Positions 59,690 to 64,000 of a stretch of 64,000 nucleotides of DNA are shown here, one piece after another. The notes below the pieces were generated by a model that worked only from the letters and a program-made list of their open reading frames with translations, ran no database searches and had not been told where the DNA came from. The stretch's first letter is position 1; every line of letters begins with the position of its first letter. The translations under genes and the position numbers were made by a program. Source of the stretch: Streptococcus suis (lineage in GTDB: Bacteria; Bacillota; Bacilli; Lactobacillales; Streptococcaceae); assembly GCF_002960425.1 (NCBI RefSeq), contig NZ_POIZ01000052.1, forward strand, positions 161,336 through 225,335, written 5' to 3'.

Positions 59690-62215
59690 ATGTTAGCAAA
59701 TAAACTTCGTTCTCTTATCGAAAATGACAAGGGAGAACAAAGAAAACTTGAAAGAATGGCAGACAAGGTCTTCTCTTATGCAGATGAGATGGAAGCCCTG
59801 ACCGACGAACAATTACAAGCCAAGACTAATGAGTTCAAAGAACGATACAAAAACGGAGAGACCTTGGATGAATTGCTCTATGAGGCCTTTGCCGTTGTAC
59901 GTGAAGCAGCAAAACGTGTCCTAGGTTTGTATCCATATAAAGTTCAGGTTATGGGTGGGATTGTTCTCCACAATGGTGACGTGCCAGAAATGCGTACAGG
60001 TGAGGGAAAAACTCTAACTGCGACTATGCCAGTTTACTTAAATGCACTTTCTGGAGAAGGTGTACACGTTGTTACAGTCAATGAATACCTGTCAACTCGT
60101 GACGGAGAGGAAATGGGGCAACTCTATTCTTGGCTAGGTCTATCTGTTGGAATCAACTTGGCAGCAAAATCATCTTTTGAAAAGCGTGAAGCCTATAACT
60201 GTGATATTACCTATTCCACCAACTCTGAAATCGGTTTTGATTACCTTCGTGATAACATGGTTGTTCGTGCGGAAGATATGGTTCAGCGTCCACTTAACTA
60301 TGCCTTGGTTGATGAGGTAGACTCCATTTTGATTGACGAAGCGCGTACGCCTCTGATCGTTTCCGGTCCTCATGGGTCAGAAACCAACCAGCTCTACTTC
60401 TTGGCGGATAAATTAGTTAAATCTTTGAATAGTGATGATTACATCATTGATGTTCCGTCTAAAACGATTGGTCTATCCGATTCGGGGATTGATAAGGCTG
60501 AAAAATTCTTCAAGTTAGATAACTTGTATGATATAGAAAATGTAGCCATTACACATTTCTTGGACAATGCCCTTCGTGCCAACTATATCATGATCTACGA
60601 TGTGGACTACCTTGTGAATGACGAACAAGAAGTCATGATCATTGATCCATTTACAGGTCGTACCATGGAAGGTCGTCGCTATTCTGATGGACTTCACCAA
60701 GCTATTGAGGCTAAGGAAGGCGTCCCAGTTCAGAATGAATCAAAAACCAGTGCCTCTATCACTTACCAAAACCTATTCCGTATGTATAAAAAATTGGCAG
60801 GAATGACTGGTACAGGGAAGACAGAAGAAGAGGAATTCCGCGAAATTTATAATATCCGTATTATTCCAATCCCTACTAACCGTCCAATTCAACGTATTGA
60901 CCATGAAGACTTGCTTTACCCAAGCTTGGAATACAAGTTCAATGCAGTTGTTGCGGATGTGAAGCGACGTTATGAAAAGGGGCAACCAGTTCTTGTCGGT
61001 ACAGTGGCAGTGGAAACGTCTGACTATCTATCTCAACGCTTGGTGGCTGCTGGAATTCCTCACGAAGTATTGAATGCTAAGAACCATTACCGTGAGGCAC
61101 AAATTATTATGAACGCTGGTCAGCGCGGAGCAGTTACCATTGCGACCAACATGGCGGGACGTGGTACAGATATCAAGTTGGGCCCTGGCGTCTTAGAGTT
61201 AGGTGGTCTATGTGTCATCGGTACAGAACGTCATGAGAGTCGTCGTATTGACAACCAGCTTCGTGGACGGTCTGGTCGTCAGGGTGATCCAGGTGAGTCA
61301 CAATTCTATCTTTCATTGGAAGATGATTTGATGAGACGTTTTGGTTCAGAACGAATCAAGGTCTTTATGGAACGCATGAACCTGACAGAAGAAGAGTCTG
61401 TTATTAAGTCTAAGATGCTGACCCGTCAAGTTGAAGCGGCTCAAAAGCGTGTTGAGGGAAATAACTACGATTCCCGTAAACAAGTTCTTCAATACGATGA
61501 TGTCATGCGTGAGCAACGCGAGATTATCTACCGCCAACGTCAGGATGTCATTACATCTAATCGCGACTTATCACCTGAAATCAAGGCTATGATTAAACGT
61601 ACCATTGAGCGTCAAGTCGAAGGGCATTTCCTTGGTTCTAACGAAGAAGCTATCGAAGGAATTCTAAAATTTGCTCATGCTAATTTGATTGATGAAGGCT
61701 CTTTGAGTTTTTATTACTTTGAAGGACTGAATAAAAAAGAAATCATCGATGAACTCTATGAACGCGCCTTGAAAGTATATGCTTCACAGCTTGAAAAACT
61801 ACGTGATGAGGGAAGAATACGGGAGTTCCAAAAAGTTCTAATTCTCCGTGTGGTAGATAGCAAGTGGACAGACCATATCGATGCCTTGGATCAATTGCGT
61901 AATGCGGTTAGCTTGCGTGGCTATGCTCAAAATAACCCAATTGTTGAATACCAATCAGAAGCCTTTACCATGTTTAATGATATGATTGGCGCTATTGAGT
62001 TTGAAGTGACCCGCTTGATGATGAAAGCCCAAATTCATGACAATATTGAGCGTGAACGTGCTACTCAAGAGGCCCATACAACAGCAGCAAAAAATATTAT
62101 GCCGGTTCAATCACAAGCTGAACAAGAACAAGTATCTTTTGAAGATGTGGATCGAAATGACCCATGTCCATGCCAATCTGGTAAGAAATTCAAAAATTGT
62201 CACGGCCGTAAATAG
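59690..62215 (+). CDS. secA: Preprotein translocase ATPase SecA
   Basis: SecA (841 residues) drives Sec-dependent export through SecYEG. It shows Walker [11 protein letters not shown] (near residue 103), the DEVD motif [26 protein letters not shown] and [16 protein letters not shown] of the second helicase domain, and the C-terminal zinc motif [14 protein letters not shown]. Of two nearby ATGs (59681 and 59690) the second has the better distance from ATAGGA and starts as the family does. Confidence 0.96.
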   Translation: MLANKLRSLIENDKGEQRKLERMADKVFSYADEMEALTDEQLQAKTNEFKERYKNGETLDELLYEAFAVVREAAKRVLGLYPYKVQVMGGIVLHNGDVPEMRTGEGKTLTATMPVYLNALSGEGVHVVTVNEYLSTRDGEEMGQLYSWLGLSVGINLAAKSSFEKREAYNCDITYSTNSEIGFDYLRDNMVVRAEDMVQRPLNYALVDEVDSILIDEARTPLIVSGPHGSETNQLYFLADKLVKSLNSDDYIIDVPSKTIGLSDSGIDKAEKFFKLDNLYDIENVAITHFLDNALRANYIMIYDVDYLVNDEQEVMIIDPFTGRTMEGRRYSDGLHQAIEAKEGVPVQNESKTSASITYQNLFRMYKKLAGMTGTGKTEEEEFREIYNIRIIPIPTNRPIQRIDHEDLLYPSLEYKFNAVVADVKRRYEKGQPVLVGTVAVETSDYLSQRLVAAGIPHEVLNAKNHYREAQIIMNAGQRGAVTIATNMAGRGTDIKLGPGVLELGGLCVIGTERHESRRIDNQLRGRSGRQGDPGESQFYLSLEDDLMRRFGSERIKVFMERMNLTEEESVIKSKMLTRQVEAAQKRVEGNNYDSRKQVLQYDDVMREQREIIYRQRQDVITSNRDLSPEIKAMIKRTIERQVEGHFLGSNEEAIEGILKFAHANLIDEGSLSFYYFEGLNKKEIIDELYERALKVYASQLEKLRDEGRIREFQKVLILRVVDSKWTDHIDALDQLRNAVSLRGYAQNNPIVEYQSEAFTMFNDMIGAIEFEVTRLMMKAQIHDNIERERATQEAHTTAAKNIMPVQSQAEQEQVSFEDVDRNDPCPCQSGKKFKNCHGRK

Positions 62216-62262
62216 AAAGAACGAAAAGGACTGGACGGCTGTCCACTCCTTTTCGTCGTTCT
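62216..62262 (+). promoter_or_regulatory. Long hairpin between secA and acpS
   Basis: ACGAAAAGGA-C-TGGAC pairs with GTCCA-C-TCCTTTTCGT around GGCT (15 bp with one mismatch), but there is no T run. It may terminate weakly or mark processing between secA and acpS-alr. Confidence 0.65.
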
Positions 62263-62294
62263 TGAGAAAGATTTTGATAGGGAGAAGCACTTCA

Positions 62295-62654
62295 ATGATA
62301 ATTGGACATGGAATAGACCTTCAGGAAATAGAAGCGATTGAGCGTGCTAGGCAGAAACATGATGGTTTTCCAAAACGAATTCTCACAGAAAGAGAATTGG
62401 AACGCTATCAAGAGCTACAAGGGCGTCGTCAACTGGAATATCTGGCAGGACGATGGGCAGCAAAAGAGGCTTTTGTAAAGGCGTTGGGGACTGGTATAGG
62501 CAAGGTGACCTTTCGGGACATTGAAATTTTAAATGCTAGCAATGGAGCACCTTTTGTCGTTTGTAGCCATTTTTCAGGGAAAGTATGGCTGAGTATTAGC
62601 CATTCAGGGGATTTTGTCCAGGCTAGTGTTATTTTGGAGGAGAAAAATGATTGA
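62295..62654 (+). CDS. acpS: Holo-[acyl-carrier-protein] synthase
   Basis: AcpS (119 residues) transfers 4'-phosphopantetheine from CoA to apo-ACP for fatty acid synthesis. It has the N-terminus [15 protein letters not shown] (metal-binding D8) and the motif [20 protein letters not shown]. The frame upstream to 62037 overlaps secA in another phase and is not used. GGGAG precedes the ATG. It overlaps alr by 8 nt, so the two are coupled. Confidence 0.95.
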   Translation: MIIGHGIDLQEIEAIERARQKHDGFPKRILTERELERYQELQGRRQLEYLAGRWAAKEAFVKALGTGIGKVTFRDIEILNASNGAPFVVCSHFSGKVWLSISHSGDFVQASVILEEKND

Positions 62655-63789
62655 AAGTGAACATCGACCCACACAAGTTCGAGTCAATTTAGATGCTATC
62701 GTTGGAAATCTTGAGCAGGTGATGACGCGCTTGCCAAACAAAACAGAAGCCTTTGCGGTTATTAAGGCCAATGCCTATGGTCACGGTGCTGTTGCGGTAG
62801 CTAAAAAATTATCCAGTAAAGTAGCGGGTTTTTGTGTATCGAATTTGGATGAGGCTTTAGAATTGCGCTGGGCAGGTATTGAAGACCCAATCTTGATTTT
62901 GGGTATCGTTCCTCCGCACTTTTTACCCTTAGCCCATCAGTTAAATATCAGCGTGACCGTTGCTAGTTTAGAATGGCTGGAGCAAGTGCGAAATGTAAAT
63001 GCGGACTTATCTGGCTTAGCAGTTCATTTAAAAGTAGATACGGGTATGGGTAGAATTGGTTTTCGAAGTGAGGAAGAAATTCTACAAGCACTGGACCTGC
63101 TAGGTAGCTTAGAATTTGACTTGGAAGGTATTTTCACCCACTTTGCAACAGCGGATGAGGCAGATGACAGGCAATTCCAAGAGCAGCTAGCTAGCTTTAA
63201 TGCTTGTTTGGCTCTCTTGCCAACATTACCTCGCTGGATTCATGCCAGTAATTCTGCGACAAGTATCTGGCATGCAGATACAGTATTCAATATGGTCCGT
63301 CTGGGTAACATTATTTATGGAATGAACCCAAGTGGAACTACCTTAGATCTACCATTTCCAGTGGAACCAGCCTTGTCTTTAGTGTCAGAAATTGTCCATG
63401 TCAAGCAGGTTCAGGCTGGAACTGTAATTGGTTATGGAGCTACTTACACTAGTCCCGAAAAGGAGTGGATTGCCACCATTCCGATTGGTTATGCGGATGG
63501 AATGATGAGGAGCTTGCAAGGCTTTCATGTCTTAGTTGATGGGCAGGCTTGCGAGATTGTTGGTCGTATTTCCATGGATCAAATCACCATTCGCCTACCT
63601 GACTATTATCCAATTGGTGAAAAAGTTACCTTAATCGGTCGGGATCAGGAAGCTAGTATTACTGTTCAAGATTGGGCAGCCTATATTGGCACAATTAACT
63701 ATGAAATAGTCTGCCTGCTAACTGACCGCCTGCCTCGCATTTTTGATACTCTTCGAAAATCAAACTCAGCCGTTGTTGACTTGATTTGA
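62647..63789 (+). CDS. alr: Alanine racemase
   Basis: This PLP enzyme (380 residues) makes D-alanine for the cell wall. K40 in [11 protein letters not shown] binds PLP; the catalytic Tyr is in [10 protein letters not shown] (opposite face) and the conserved GRISMDQIT is present. ATG 62647 follows GGAGGAGA. The normal end lies near TDRLPRIFD. Here the frame continues for about 11 residues ([13 protein letters not shown]) encoded by a BOX-like repeat that begins at 63748, so the tail is repeat-derived. Confidence 0.94.
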   Translation: MIESEHRPTQVRVNLDAIVGNLEQVMTRLPNKTEAFAVIKANAYGHGAVAVAKKLSSKVAGFCVSNLDEALELRWAGIEDPILILGIVPPHFLPLAHQLNISVTVASLEWLEQVRNVNADLSGLAVHLKVDTGMGRIGFRSEEEILQALDLLGSLEFDLEGIFTHFATADEADDRQFQEQLASFNACLALLPTLPRWIHASNSATSIWHADTVFNMVRLGNIIYGMNPSGTTLDLPFPVEPALSLVSEIVHVKQVQAGTVIGYGATYTSPEKEWIATIPIGYADGMMRSLQGFHVLVDGQACEIVGRISMDQITIRLPDYYPIGEKVTLIGRDQEASITVQDWAAYIGTINYEIVCLLTDRLPRIFDTLRKSNSAVVDLI

Positions 63790-63830
63790 TGACTGAAAAG
63801 CTCCTGAGGAGGTTTTCAGCCTGTTCCCTT
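63748..63830. repeat. BOX-like repeat overlapping the 3' end of alr
   Basis: ATACTCTTCGAAAATC (63748-63763) is the same text as the BOX-like end at 36572. It lies in the alr frame and supplies its last codons and stop. An inner hairpin GAAAAGCTCCT/AGGAGGTTTTC follows at about 63796-63818. Confidence 0.65.
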
Positions 63831-63884
63831 GAAATATAAAAGGAACAGAGTTCTATCTGTGTAAGTAGAAACGAACTACGTTTG

Positions 63885-64000
63885 CTCTATCTCCAACCTC
63901 CAAAGGTTCCCCAAACCTTTTTGTAGCGAACTTTGTTCGCCTTATCTCCAACCTCCAAAGGTTCCCCGAACCTTTTTGTAGCGAACTTTGTTCGCCTTAT
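63885..64000. repeat. 55-bp tandem repeat array (right edge)
   Basis: Two units begin at 63891 and 63946 and start with 'ctccaacctccaaaggttcccc'. Each unit holds two hairpins: AAAGGTT/AACCTTT and GCGAAC/GTTCGC. The units differ at one base that I can see (63913 A against 63968 G). The sequence ends in 'cttat', the joint to a third unit, so the array goes on beyond the window. Confidence 0.85.

Noticed and set aside
62037..62294. N-terminal extension of AcpS inside secA
   Set aside because: It is a shadow of secA. ATG 62295 follows GGGAG and begins the conserved AcpS sequence.
63885..64000. CRISPR-like look of the tandem repeats at the right edge
   Set aside because: The units are directly adjacent (55-bp period), have no unique spacers and contain two hairpins each; no cas gene is in the window.

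Overview
The window reads as chromosomal core DNA of a low-GC Firmicute, a Streptococcus, most likely S. suis or a close relative. The evidence is the streptococcal gene order hit / ecsAB / ccrZ / trmB / rimP-nusA-ylxR-ylxQ-infB-rbfA, a sufCDSUB operon, an E1-E2-E3 operon whose E3 carries its own lipoyl domain, BOX-like repeats, and secA-acpS-alr. I see no tRNA, rRNA, CRISPR array, phage or intact insertion sequence.

Layout. 0-3 kb: a repeat remnant, ilvA, an SPFH membrane protein and a 69-residue protein with a strong promoter. 3-5.3 kb (minus): a polar amino acid ABC transporter whose binding protein and permease are fused. 5.4-8.3 kb: uppP, mecA and a TagO/WecA-like sugar-phosphate transferase. 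8.4-13.7 kb: the suf Fe-S assembly operon. 13.7-14.95 kb: a non-coding hairpin array with an almost perfect 456-bp tandem duplication. 15-16.2 kb (minus): a D,D-carboxypeptidase. 16.4-22.3 kb: oppA, then oppDFBC behind its own promoter. 22.4-26.7 kb: Asp23-like protein/fakA, tsaE, a GNAT acetyltransferase and an LCP protein. 26.8-36.6 kb: hit, ecsAB, ccrZ, trmB and the nusA-infB translation operon. 36.8-39.5 kb: two lipoproteins and a TRIC-like channel. 39.7-45.3 kb: the pyruvate or acetoin dehydrogenase operon. 45.4-58.5 kb: a beta-glucoside region with an HAD hydrolase, the antiterminator LicT and two RNA antiterminator sites, a PTS permease split by a frameshift, an esterase, an AraC regulator and three paralogous GH1 phospho-glycosidases. 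58.5-64 kb: lplA, secA, acpS, alr and the start of another tandem-repeat array.

How the genes connect. SufCDSUB supplies Fe-S clusters. LplA can lipoylate the two lipoyl domains of the dehydrogenase complex. LicT and the PTS import and phosphorylate beta-glucosides, which the GH1 enzymes would hydrolyse. UppP, TagO, LCP, DacA and Alr all serve the cell envelope.

The two strongest leads are these. (1) A structured element of about 100-220 nt occurs four times, each time directly before a start codon (sufB, E2, E3 and an ABM-domain gene). Each copy has an AGAAAGG Shine-Dalgarno-like motif on its upstream side, stems whose sequences differ but still pair, and a possible AAGATA/TATCTT pseudoknot. 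(2) The PTS gene bglP carries an in-frame A_AAA_AAG slippery heptamer directly before its stop codon, followed after 6 nt by a perfect 7-bp hairpin. The missing IIA domain lies in the -1 frame. This is either programmed frameshifting or a homopolymer deletion. All functions are inferred from reading the sequence; no database search was run.
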